DNA of 57,295 nucleotides from Kyrpidia sp. (lineage in GTDB: Bacteria > Bacillota > Bacilli > Kyrpidiales > Kyrpidiaceae). Positions within the stretch are counted from its first letter, which is position 1, and every line of letters begins with the position of its first letter. Both the position numbers and the translations under genes were made by a program. This document shows positions 1 to 8,120 of this stretch, one piece after another. A model generated the notes under the pieces. It worked only from the letters and a program-made list of their open reading frames with translations. It did no database searches and was not told the origin of the DNA. The DNA lies in contig JASBVV010000032.1 in assembly GCA_029960885.1 (NCBI GenBank), forward strand, positions 1-57,295, read 5' to 3'.

Positions 1-1494
1 TCGCTGATTTCCCGGGAAATCGCGTTGTCCCGGGTGTTTGTGGCGGCGTTTACGGTGGGATTGCTGGTGTCCGCGGTGGCGCTGCTCATGCACCGGTGGC
101 CTGCGGCGGCGCGGAAAACCGCTTTGGCGGCGGCCGCCCTGGTGTGGATCGGGACGGCGACGGCGTATGTCCCGTATGGTCTGTGGTGGAAAGATCTGTA
201 TGCCGCTCGGGCGTCGGCCGAGCAAGCGGCCGGCAGCAATCCGGAACAGCGCCCTCCGGCCGCTTCCTTTCCCGTGGAGTCGTATGCCATCGCTCTGCAC
301 CGGGAGCCGGACGATGTCCTGAACGGAGCGGCCGATCTCACCTTTCGGACGGCGGACCTGGGACCCGGGCAAACGGTGACGTTTACGCTGAACCGACTGT
401 TCACCGTCAACCGTGTGGTGGTCAACGGGCAGCCGACGACGGTGGAACGGGACGGCGATCATTTCACGGTGGGGCGATCGGCGTTCGGGCCGTCGACGGG
501 GTCCGCGACGATGCACGTAGAATACCGGGGCCGGGTGTATGATTGGTTGGTCGGTCAGGGCGAACGGCTTGCCGCGTTTGTACGGGGGAAAGATGTCTAC
601 CTGCCGTATACCCAAGGGTGGTACCCCTTGCCGGGCCGCATGTACCTGAAGATGCAGTATCCGGGCTGGGTCCAACTCAGTACTCCGGATGATGACTCCA
701 TGATGGCCCGGCTGCAGACTTCGGGATACCGCGTGGCGATCAGCGGGTTCGCGGGGCCGGTTTATGCGAATGTGGAAGGGCGGCCGGGGCCCGGAGGGAC
801 CACCGTGTTTTCCGGCGACCGCCTGGACGGCGTCTCGCTGTTCGGCGGGTCGATCACGGAAGTGCGGGCTTCGGAGGGCGGGTCGGCGGTGGTGTGCAGC
901 CCTTCGAATGTGATGGAGGCCCTGCGTTTTGCAGCGAGGGTGGATCAGGCGAGAACCTATTTTCAAACTTGGCTGAACCCGTCGGCGAACCGGGCCCGGA
1001 GGGTCGTATACCTGCCGGTGCCGCCCTTTGGTGCGGTGGGGGATTATCCGGGCACCTTCTTCAGGCTCAGCGGGGACAGTTTTATCACCGGGGAAGGCCA
1101 GTACCACAATCTGGACGATTACCGGCTGGCCGAGGTGATGTCGGGGTGGTTGTTCGGGGATCTGTATCTTCGGGTATCAATGCCGTATGATCAGGCGGGC
1201 GGTGAGCCGGGACAGCACTCGCTCACCCAGGACATTCGCCGTGCGCTGATTTATGTCGGCTTGCAGGAGGGGTTGAAGATACCGCCCGGGCAAGCGGCGT
1301 CCGCCGCAGGTCCGATGGACGACGCGGTCCGCCGCCCCATCGACGGTGCCCTGGCCGCCGGGCGGGTGGACCAGGTGAAGCGGGTGCTCAAGGGATTTTA
1401 TGATCGGGGGTTGTCGATGAGCCCCGGTCCGCATCCGACCTTGCCGGTGATCTCGCTCCAGGACTGGCTGAGGGCGTGGGAGGTGGCGCCGTGA
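1..1494 (+). CDS. Membrane protein with M1-peptidase-like extracellular region, ABC-2 permease-type (5' end cut by window)
   Basis: The frame is open to the first base, so the true start lies upstream; a TTG at 25 is only an internal candidate. The visible part begins with two hydrophobic stretches (about residues 10-30 and 40-60 of the visible frame). A long soluble region of about 400 residues follows, with beta-rich patterns such as 'ESYAIALHREPD' and 'LNRLFTVNRVVVNGQ' that resemble the N-terminal beta domain of M1 aminopeptidases fused to ABC-2 permeases. No HExxH zinc motif is visible, so I do not call a peptidase. The stop overlaps the start of the next gene by four bases (GTGA), implying translational coupling. 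It probably belongs with the ABC ATPase at 3808. Family assignment is moderate, existence of the gene is firm. Confidence 0.7.
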   Translation, partial: SLISREIALSRVFVAAFTVGLLVSAVALLMHRWPAAARKTALAAAALVWIGTATAYVPYGLWWKDLYAARASAEQAAGSNPEQRPPAASFPVESYAIALHREPDDVLNGAADLTFRTADLGPGQTVTFTLNRLFTVNRVVVNGQPTTVERDGDHFTVGRSAFGPSTGSATMHVEYRGRVYDWLVGQGERLAAFVRGKDVYLPYTQGWYPLPGRMYLKMQYPGWVQLSTPDDDSMMARLQTSGYRVAISGFAGPVYANVEGRPGPGGTTVFSGDRLDGVSLFGGSITEVRASEGGSAVVCSPSNVMEALRFAARVDQARTYFQTWLNPSANRARRVVYLPVPPFGAVGDYPGTFFRLSGDSFITGEGQYHNLDDYRLAEVMSGWLFGDLYLRVSMPYDQAGGEPGQHSLTQDIRRALIYVGLQEGLKIPPGQAASAAGPMDDAVRRPIDGALAAGRVDQVKRVLKGFYDRGLSMSPGPHPTLPVISLQDWLRAWEVAP

Positions 1495-2183
1495 CCCTGT
1501 GGCTGCGGGAATGGCGGGGGCTCCGATCGGCGACGGCGGCGGTGATCGCCGGATACGGTTTTCTGCTCCTCCTCTCCTTGATTCTGTCGGACAAGCCGAG
1601 GAATGTGTTTTACTATAATGAAATGGGGATGGTTCCTCCTGCGGTGATGACGGCGGTTCTCTTGTTTCAGCGGGAGCTGGCGGGGAACCAGATGGAACTG
1701 CTCGCCGTGTGCCCGGCGTCCTTGGCCGGGATGGTGGTGCGAAAAGCGGTGTGGGCCCTGGGGTTGGTCCTGGTGTTCCACGTTCTCTGGACCCGGGTGT
1801 ATCTGTGGAAATTCGAAGAGATGGTTGCACCGATGTATTCCTTTTCGGAGCACGTGTTCAAACCGATGCCGGTCACCGAGGCCGAGCTTTTGGCCTTGGC
1901 CGTCCCCGAGTACCTGGCGGGGGCGGGAGTTGCGATGCTGGCGATGATCGCATTCAAACGGGCATTCGCCGGACTCCTGGTCGGCTTTGGGTTTTGGCTG
2001 CTGGAGAGCCTGGAAGGTGCGGGGATGGGGAGCGCCGCCCTGTTCACCGTCCACCTGCCGCCCGGCGTGCCGCCGATGGTGAACCGCCTGGCATGGGCGG
2101 CGGTGGGGCTCGGATGTATGGGAGTGGCGGCGGTCTGGGCGGAGCGTCGGGAGCGATGGATCGCCTCGGACACGCCGGAGTGA
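1491..2183 (+). CDS. Hypothetical multi-spanning membrane protein, probable ABC exporter partner
   Basis: This protein of about 230 residues has roughly six hydrophobic segments (starting 'WLREWRGLRSATAAVIAGYG' and ending near 'AWAAVGLGCMGVAAVWA'). The chosen start is the GTG at 1491, which overlaps the upstream stop as GTGA and has a GGGAGG-like ribosome site about six bases before it; a GTG at 1476 is an alternative. I recognise no named family. Position and topology resemble the small ABC-2-type membrane subunits that accompany ATPases such as the one at 3808. A GC-rich hairpin lies 29 bases after the stop and separates it from the sigma factor gene. Function is inferred from context only. 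Confidence 0.7.
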   Translation: MTLWLREWRGLRSATAAVIAGYGFLLLLSLILSDKPRNVFYYNEMGMVPPAVMTAVLLFQRELAGNQMELLAVCPASLAGMVVRKAVWALGLVLVFHVLWTRVYLWKFEEMVAPMYSFSEHVFKPMPVTEAELLALAVPEYLAGAGVAMLAMIAFKRAFAGLLVGFGFWLLESLEGAGMGSAALFTVHLPPGVPPMVNRLAWAAVGLGCMGVAAVWAERRERWIASDTPE

Positions 2184-2211
2184 AGCTCGAGGGAATCCGA
2201 GCGCGGTTTTG

Positions 2212-2234
2212 GGGGCGGCGGTATGCACCGCCCC
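2212..2234 (+). terminator. GC-rich hairpin between membrane protein and sigma gene
   Basis: GGGGCGG at 2212-2218 pairs perfectly with CCGCCCC at 2228-2234 around a nine-base loop, followed by CACCCCCTTT. The T tract is short, so this may be an attenuator or a weak terminator between 1491-2183 and the sigma factor gene. Confidence 0.4.
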
Positions 2235-2278
2235 ACCCCCTTTCCAAAAAGGCCGGGGCGGCGGAAAGGAGAGAGAAA

Positions 2279-2866
2279 ATGCAGAGCGACGAGGAGCTGG
2301 CCCGGGCATTCGCCGGGGGGAGTGTCACGGCTTTTGAAGCCTTGGTCTATCGGTATCATCGTCCGCTTTTAGCCTATGTACAGCGCCTTTTGGGGCGGGA
2401 ACAACCGGCGGAGGATTTGGTGCAGGAAACCTTCTTTCGGTTTGTGCGGCAGGTGCGGGAAGGTCGGGTGCCGGATCGGATCCGTCCATGGTTGTACCGC
2501 GTCGCCGGAAACCTCTGCCGGGATTATTGGAAGGCGGCCGAGCGGCGGTGTGATCGAGGCCTGCCTGAGGGATGGGGCGAGCGTCACGGGGAGCGCCCCA
2601 CGGTGGCGGACATCTATGAACGCTTGGAAACGCGGCAGCAAATTCGCAGTGCGCTGGATGAGCTTCCGGATGTCCAGCGCCGGATGGTGGTGTTGCGGTT
2701 TTACCATGATTTTACTTATCAGGAGATCGCCGATGTCCTCGAGATGCCGGTCGGCACGGTGAAGGCCTATCTGTTCAAAGCGCTTCGCCGGCTCCGGGAC
2801 ACCTTGGAGAACTCGGAATCGTCGTCCCGGACGGGAGGGGATTGGGTTGCGCGGTGGCAAGCCTGA
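2279..2866 (+). CDS. ECF-type RNA polymerase sigma factor
   Basis: Extracytoplasmic-function sigma-70 factor of 195 residues, a normal length. Region 2 is visible near residues 15-80 ('ALVYRYHRPLLAYVQRLLG', then 'AEDLVQETFFRFV' and 'IRPWLYRVAGNLCRDYWK'). Region 4 is near 125-180, with the helix-turn-helix 'FTYQEIADVLEMPVGTVKAY'. The ATG at 2279 is preceded by GGAAAGGAGAG. The gene overlaps the next one by 20 bases, the usual coupling of an ECF factor to its anti-sigma protein. It likely directs a cell-envelope response that includes this cluster. I did not find a convincing ECF-type autoregulatory promoter just upstream. Confidence 0.92.
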   Translation: MQSDEELARAFAGGSVTAFEALVYRYHRPLLAYVQRLLGREQPAEDLVQETFFRFVRQVREGRVPDRIRPWLYRVAGNLCRDYWKAAERRCDRGLPEGWGERHGERPTVADIYERLETRQQIRSALDELPDVQRRMVVLRFYHDFTYQEIADVLEMPVGTVKAYLFKALRRLRDTLENSESSSRTGGDWVARWQA

Positions 2867-3686
2867 CGCCGGGGGACCGGTGGATCGGGAGTTGGCTGAT
2901 CTCGAAAAGTTGGTGAGCCCCCGCTTGGCTCCGTATCCGGTCAGGGAAGCGACGGCCGAGGAGAGCCGGCGTCTCGCTGAGCGGGTCTTGCTCAGGGCCC
3001 AGGCGGAGGAGGATGCAGGTCTGCCCAAGGCCCGGCTCATTCGGTGCAAAGCGCGGGTCGCCCCGTCGCTGTGGACTCAGGTCCGCCTGCAGATGGGGAC
3101 CTACGGGGCGGGGTTCTGGATCATCAGTCTCGCCCTGTTCGCTCTGTTGGTTTTAGCCTCCACCGGCAGGCCGGCGGTGCCGGGCGAGCAGCCCGCGAAT
3201 CTGTTTTCCCTGGTTTTTCCGGGATACGTACTGGCTTCCATGACGTACGGGCATCTGTCCGGGAACCGCGGCATGCGCCTGGTGGAAAGTGTGACGTCCT
3301 TTCCCCCGGCGTTGATCTGGCTGACCCGGATCCTGATTGTGGCTGGGATGAACATCGTTCTCGGATTGGTGGGGACCGGATATCTGGCGCTGACGGTTCG
3401 CGGGGTGCAACCGCTGCCTTTCTTATTGCAGTGGCTGTCGGCGGTTTTCGCCGTGTGCGGATTTGTGGCCTGGGTGCTCTTTCACAAGGGATTTCGCCGG
3501 GCCCTGGTCGCCGGGCTCGCCGTCTGGGCGGTCACGGTGGGGGGACAGCAAGGGCTGTTGTGGACGGGATTCGATTGGAACGGCTGGGTTCAGGGAGTTT
3601 GGCTTCTCCTGGGATTCGCGTTGGGTGTGGCGGCTTGGCGCAGAGGGTGCAAATCTATGGATGTACGGCAGCGCCCGATCATCTAG
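2847..3686 (+). CDS. Multi-spanning membrane protein, putative anti-sigma factor
   Basis: The start is the TTG at 2847, with GGGAGGGG (2833-2840) in front of it and a 20-base overlap with the sigma gene. The 279-residue product has a charged cytosolic N-terminus of about 80 residues, rich in Glu and Arg, and then about six transmembrane segments (for example 'FWIISLALFALLVLASTG' and 'WLTRILIVAGMNIVLGLVG'). No zinc anti-sigma HxxxCxxC motif is seen. The N-terminal cytosolic stretch could bind the sigma factor, and overlap with an ECF gene is the main reason for the anti-sigma call. It could instead be a membrane subunit of the ABC exporter whose ATPase is encoded next. Confidence 0.75.
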   Translation: MRGGKPDAGGPVDRELADLEKLVSPRLAPYPVREATAEESRRLAERVLLRAQAEEDAGLPKARLIRCKARVAPSLWTQVRLQMGTYGAGFWIISLALFALLVLASTGRPAVPGEQPANLFSLVFPGYVLASMTYGHLSGNRGMRLVESVTSFPPALIWLTRILIVAGMNIVLGLVGTGYLALTVRGVQPLPFLLQWLSAVFAVCGFVAWVLFHKGFRRALVAGLAVWAVTVGGQQGLLWTGFDWNGWVQGVWLLLGFALGVAAWRRGCKSMDVRQRPII

Positions 3687-3807
3687 GGGCGTCGGGACGG
3701 TCGGCCCAGGAAGGCGGGGGCGGCGGTCTGCCGGACGTTGTTTCCGATTGTGATGATCAGAAAACCAGCGCCGCAAACCTCTGACCGTGTAAAGTGAGGG
3801 ATCATCC

Positions 3808-4680
3808 ATGATCATCCTCGAGGACGTCCGGTACATCCGAGGGCGGTTCTGTCTAGAGATCTCCGGCTCCCTTGGGTTGGGGCCCGGACTTGTCCTTGTC
3901 GTCGGCCCGAACGGAGCGGGGAAATCCACCCTTCTCGAAGTGCTGGCCACGGCTGCGCCGCCGGACGACGGGGAGATTCGGTACGACGGACAGAGGCTCG
4001 CCGGGGATCTGCCGGGGATCCGCGGACGAATCGGCTACCTTCCGGCAAAACTCGAGCCGTATGGACACATGACCCCTATCCGTTTTCTCAAGTATATGGC
4101 GCATCTCAAAGGCGTGGACCCCGGGCCGGAGGTGGAGCGGATATTGGGACAAATGGGGCTCGGCCCGGTTCGAGACGTCAAAATCGCCAGGCTCTCCAGA
4201 GGAATGCACCAGCGGTTGGGCATCGCCCAAGCTTTGCTCGGTTTCCCCGACATTCTGTTCCTCGATGAACCCCTGATTCATTTGGACAGCCCTGAGCGGC
4301 GCGAGGTGATCCGATTTTTGACCCGATATGCGTGCGGACGCACGGTGGTTGCCGTCAGCCACGAACTCGACGAGTGGGACGGGGTGGATACCATCCTGTG
4401 GCTGGAGGATGGACGGCCGGCGTTTTGCGGTCCTCCGGCGGTGTGGACCTCGGGGTTGTCGCAAGCGGTGTGGTCGGGAGTCGTGAAGCCGGACCGATTG
4501 GCCCGGCTGGATCCGGCGCGGCTGTTGCGCTGTCGGCGGGAGGGGCAGCATGTCGCTGTGCGCCTGTTTGCTCCGGAGTGCCCGGAGGACGGGTTTCGAA
4601 GGGAGGCACCCACCCTGGAGGAAGCGTATGTGATCCGGCGGTGGGAGCGCGGGAGGCCGGCCGGGCATTCTGCGGTGTGA
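3808..4680 (+). CDS. ABC transporter ATP-binding protein
   Basis: ATPase subunit of about 290 residues. Walker A is 'GPNGAGKST' near residue 34, the ABC signature is 'LSRGMHQRLGIAQAL' near 131, Walker B is 'DILFLDEP' near 150, and the switch His is in 'VAVSHE' near 181. The C-terminal 80 residues are an extension seen in drug/bacitracin-type (CcmA/NatA) exporters. The ATG at 3808 follows a GTGAGGGATC stretch. A 121-base gap separates it from the putative anti-sigma gene. With the membrane proteins at 1-2183 it likely forms an exporter controlled by the ECF factor at 2279; the substrate is unknown. Confidence 0.92.
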   Translation: MIILEDVRYIRGRFCLEISGSLGLGPGLVLVVGPNGAGKSTLLEVLATAAPPDDGEIRYDGQRLAGDLPGIRGRIGYLPAKLEPYGHMTPIRFLKYMAHLKGVDPGPEVERILGQMGLGPVRDVKIARLSRGMHQRLGIAQALLGFPDILFLDEPLIHLDSPERREVIRFLTRYACGRTVVAVSHELDEWDGVDTILWLEDGRPAFCGPPAVWTSGLSQAVWSGVVKPDRLARLDPARLLRCRREGQHVAVRLFAPECPEDGFRREAPTLEEAYVIRRWERGRPAGHSAV

Positions 4681-4907
4681 GCCGTTGTTTTGGCCCCGCC
4701 CGCCGGGTGTAGGACTGTCGGCCCCTTTCCCTTGACCGACGACCCGGGTTGCCGGTCTCCGGCCGTCCGGTCCGTCAGCCGCCGGACATACGCTGGGTCC
4801 GGGGCCGCGACCAGCCCCCGGAGCCACTTACTGCCGTTGATGGTGACCGCCTCGCCGTGGATACCGGGAACGGGCGACCCGGGGAAGCGGCGATCCCAGC
4901 GGCTGTC

Positions 4908-6239
4908 TCACTTTGCGCTGGGCAGGGCGTCCCATTGCGCCTCTTCCTGTGGCTTGATCCGTGTCACCCCTTCGTCTCCCGGCATGAGAGGCCGGCCGGT
5001 TTTCACCACATAGCGGAGCCAGGCGCCGGCCATCCACGAGGTGACCAACGCCAACATCACCAGAACCGCGAACAATCGCTCGTTGATGATCCCCAGCGAA
5101 TATGCCACCGTGGACAGGACGATGCCCGGTCCGCCCCGGGCGTTCATGGCGGCGGCCAGGTTCAGTCCGGTGAGCCGGTTCAGCCGGATCAGCCGACAGG
5201 TGCCGTATACCACCGCGCTCTGAATCATCGTGGCAAAGAGAAGGTACATCAGAAAAAAGCCCACGGGAAACTGTTTGGCCAAGTCCAATTGAAGTCCGAC
5301 CATGGCGAAGTAAAGGGGGATAAAAAACGAAAACGAGATTCCCCGGATGCTGTTGTCCAGCCGCTCCAACAAATGCGGCGGCAGCGTCAGTTTGACGGCG
5401 ATGCCGGCCAGCAGAGCGCCGAACATCACGTCCACCCCGAGATACCCGGCGAGCAGGGCGAGAAAAAGGAGAATGGCAAGGATATACCCGAGAAAAGACG
5501 TCCGGGCGAGAATGTTGAGTTTATGGCCGTTTATCCGCCGCAGGAGGTGCGGGAGGGCGAACAAACAGACAGCGATGAATCCCAGGGTGATGCCCGTGGT
5601 CCGCAGGACGGTCGCCGGTCCCTGGGTGCCCGGGGACTCCGCCGTTCCGGCCGCCACCGCCAAAGCCACCCATAACAATGTATCGTGGATTCCGGCAACG
5701 GCCACCACCAATTTCGCGAAGCGGGTGTGCATCACTCCCAGGTCACAAAGAATTTTGGAGATGACCGGGATCGACGTGACGGCGATGGAGATCGCCACCA
5801 CGATTTTTAGAGCGATCAAGCTCCGGGCGGGCCCCAAAAGTTCGGAGGGGTCGAACAATCCGGTGAACAACCACCCGGCGGCAAAAGGCAGGATGGTCGA
5901 TGCCGCGATGACCGCCGCTGCGACCGCCGCATCTTCCCGGTCGAATTTCGGCTGGACCTTCAGGCCCGAGGTGAACATGAGAAAAATCAGTCCCAATTGG
6001 TACACGAACCCGAGGATTTTTCCTTCAAATGGGAAAGTATGGAACAGCCGGTGAAACAGATCGGGGGACAGGTGCCCCAACAGGGTGGGCCCGAGCAGCA
6101 AGCCCCCGGCCACTTCGCCGATCACCCGGGGGATGGCCAGTCGTTCGGCCAGAGATCCCAACACATTGGCGGTGACCAACAGCGCGAGCAGGCTGAGGAG
6201 AAGTGTCGTCATCTCCGCGGCGTTCAAACCCATGATCAT
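4908..6239 (-). CDS. Cation:proton antiporter, Kef/CPA2-type
   Basis: Integral membrane monovalent cation/proton exchanger of about 443 residues with some 12 hydrophobic segments and the Na_H_Exchanger fold. Typical stretches are 'IPRVIGEVAGGLLLGPTLLG' near the N-terminus and 'AAMNARGGPGIVLSTVA' near the C-terminus. It ends shortly after the membrane domain, with no TrkA-N domain. The start is the ATG at 6239, closely preceded on the minus strand by GGGAGGG; ATGs at 6233 and 6251 are alternatives. It is divergent from the TPP enzyme gene across about 250 bases. Ion specificity (K+ or Na+) cannot be read from the sequence. Confidence 0.9.
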   Translation of the reverse strand: MIMGLNAAEMTTLLLSLLALLVTANVLGSLAERLAIPRVIGEVAGGLLLGPTLLGHLSPDLFHRLFHTFPFEGKILGFVYQLGLIFLMFTSGLKVQPKFDREDAAVAAAVIAASTILPFAAGWLFTGLFDPSELLGPARSLIALKIVVAISIAVTSIPVISKILCDLGVMHTRFAKLVVAVAGIHDTLLWVALAVAAGTAESPGTQGPATVLRTTGITLGFIAVCLFALPHLLRRINGHKLNILARTSFLGYILAILLFLALLAGYLGVDVMFGALLAGIAVKLTLPPHLLERLDNSIRGISFSFFIPLYFAMVGLQLDLAKQFPVGFFLMYLLFATMIQSAVVYGTCRLIRLNRLTGLNLAAAMNARGGPGIVLSTVAYSLGIINERLFAVLVMLALVTSWMAGAWLRYVVKTGRPLMPGDEGVTRIKPQEEAQWDALPSAK

Positions 6240-6485
6240 TCGCCCTCCCATTTCGTCGGATTTTTTGCTGATCGCATGTTGCGCTTGACACCATATTCCG
6301 GGACAAGGATCCGGGGACAGGGCGGACTTCCCTGAACACCGACACATTTTTCGAGGTCGGGGAAAGGCGGAAGTTTTGAATCGGCAGAAGGGATTGACCG
6401 AGCGGACGTCGAATAGGGAACAAGGGTACCGGCTTTGAAGCCGGAGGCCGATTCTGTCGAATTCCGGGAAGGAGGCGTCGTCGTT

Positions 6486-8120
6486 GTGAAGGCGGTCCGC
6501 GGGGTGATCGATTATCTGGCGGCGGGTGGAGTATCGTACATTTTCGGGATTCCGGCCGGTTCCGTAAATGCGTTTTTCGATGAACTCTACGACGTGGCGG
6601 AGATCGAACCGGTGGTCACGAAGCACGAGGGAGCGGCCGGCTATATGGCCGCGGCGTATGCCAAGGCGACGGGTCATCTGGGTGTCTGCATCGGGTCGAG
6701 CGGCCCGGGCAGTACGAATCTGTTGACCGGAGCCGCCAATGCCGTTCGCGAACATCTCCCGGTATTGTTTTTGACCGGGCATGTGCCGGTGGACACCATC
6801 GGACGGAATGCGTCCCAAGAATTCGACAGTGAGGCGGTGTATCGACCTCTGGTCAAGTACAGCGTGACTGTTAAAAAACCGGAAGATTTGGTCGATGAGG
6901 TGGCGAAGGCGGTGTCCGCAGCGCTGTCCGGGGTTCCGGGACCGGCTCACGTGGCGATGCCGATCGACGTCCAGTTGGCGGATATCGATGGGGTACCGGT
7001 GCCCGAGTTCCCCCGGAGGGAGAAAATCCTCCCGGACGAGGCGGCGGTTCGGGAAGCCGCGAAGAGACTGGCGGGGTCGCCCCGGGGGTGTGTGTTTGTG
7101 GGGCAAGGGGCCCGGGGGGCTGTCGCGGAGGTGATCGAAACCGCGGAACTGCTGCAGTGGCCCATTGTGACGACCCCCCAGGCCAAGGGGCTGATTCCCG
7201 AATCCCACCCCGGATACAGAGGGGTTTACGGTTTTGCCGGACACGAACGGGCGGCGGAGTTGATCAACGATCAGCCTGGAGGAACACTCCTCATCGTCGG
7301 TTCCAGTCTGGGGGAAACGGCCACGAGCAACTACAGCAACGCGCTGACCGATCGGCGGTTTGTCGTACAGATTGATTTTGACCCCACGGTGTTCGGCCGC
7401 ACCTATCCCTGCGACATTCCGTTGTGCGGGGACGCCGACGTCACCCTGAGCCGGCTCAATCAAGAGCTGCGGGAGTTCGGGCTCACACGTCATCCGCACA
7501 CGCCCCGTCCGGTGGATATCGATCCCGTGCCGCCGGAGTTTCAGACACAAAACGTCCTTCTGGAGCTGCAGCGCCAACTTCCCCGCAATACCCGATTCAC
7601 CGTGGACATCGGTGAACATATGTCCTATGTGATCCATCACATGCGCGTGCTCGATTTTGATTCTTATGACATCAATGTTCATTTCGGTCCCATGGGCATC
7701 GCCATCGGTTCGGCCCTGGGGTATGCCCTGGCGGATCCGACCCGTCCGGTGGTGTGCATCACCGGGGATGGGTGCTTCTTCATGCACGGGATGGAGGTGC
7801 TGACCGCCAAGGAATACCGTCTGCCCATCCTTTTCGTCGTGATGAACAATGCCCGGTTGGGCATGGTGCACCATGGCCATCTGTTGCAATACCATCGCGC
7901 CCATGCTCGTTTTCAACAGGCTCCCGTCGACATTGCGGGATTGGCCCGCCACATGGGTGTGCCGAGTGTACGGGTGGAGAGGTTCCAGGATCTGATGGAC
8001 GGACGGCTGGATGGCCTCATGCAGGCCGAAGGACCGGCGGTGGTGGATGTCGCGTTGATCGACGATCAAGTGCCGCCCATGGGTGATCGTGTGAAGTTCC
8101 TTTCATCCTTTGGTCGGTAG
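6486..8120 (+). CDS. Thiamine-pyrophosphate-dependent enzyme, acetolactate synthase-like
   Basis: A 544-residue ThDP enzyme of the acetolactate synthase/benzoylformate decarboxylase superfamily. The N-terminal pyrimidine-binding domain carries the activating Glu in 'VTKHEGAAGYMAAAYA' (near residue 48). The C-terminal domain has the ThDP/Mg motif from 'GDGCFFMHGMEVLTAKEY' to 'MNN' near 427-455. I chose the GTG at 6486 because GGAGG lies at 6471-6475 and the protein then begins with the usual 'AVRGVIDYLAAGGVSYIFG'; an in-frame TTG at 6435 would add 17 residues. No regulatory small subunit is adjacent, so a role in branched-chain amino acid synthesis is not assured; a 2-oxoacid decarboxylase is possible. 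Its last 18 bases overlap the convergent histidine kinase gene. Confidence 0.88.
   Translation: MKAVRGVIDYLAAGGVSYIFGIPAGSVNAFFDELYDVAEIEPVVTKHEGAAGYMAAAYAKATGHLGVCIGSSGPGSTNLLTGAANAVREHLPVLFLTGHVPVDTIGRNASQEFDSEAVYRPLVKYSVTVKKPEDLVDEVAKAVSAALSGVPGPAHVAMPIDVQLADIDGVPVPEFPRREKILPDEAAVREAAKRLAGSPRGCVFVGQGARGAVAEVIETAELLQWPIVTTPQAKGLIPESHPGYRGVYGFAGHERAAELINDQPGGTLLIVGSSLGETATSNYSNALTDRRFVVQIDFDPTVFGRTYPCDIPLCGDADVTLSRLNQELREFGLTRHPHTPRPVDIDPVPPEFQTQNVLLELQRQLPRNTRFTVDIGEHMSYVIHHMRVLDFDSYDINVHFGPMGIAIGSALGYALADPTRPVVCITGDGCFFMHGMEVLTAKEYRLPILFVVMNNARLGMVHHGHLLQYHRAHARFQQAPVDIAGLARHMGVPSVRVERFQDLMDGRLDGLMQAEGPAVVDVALIDDQVPPMGDRVKFLSSFGR

Noticed and set aside
4681-4907. A possible gene fragment on the minus strand between the ABC ATPase and the antiporter
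   Set aside because: One frame reads plausible residues ('GEAVTINGSKWLRGLVAAPD') but I recognise no family and no start; chance cannot be excluded.
6252-8069. The antiporter frame stays open for about 600 further codons antisense to the TPP enzyme
   Set aside because: The upstream part is low-complexity shadow sequence; the antiporter begins at a normal ATG with a ribosome site near 6239.
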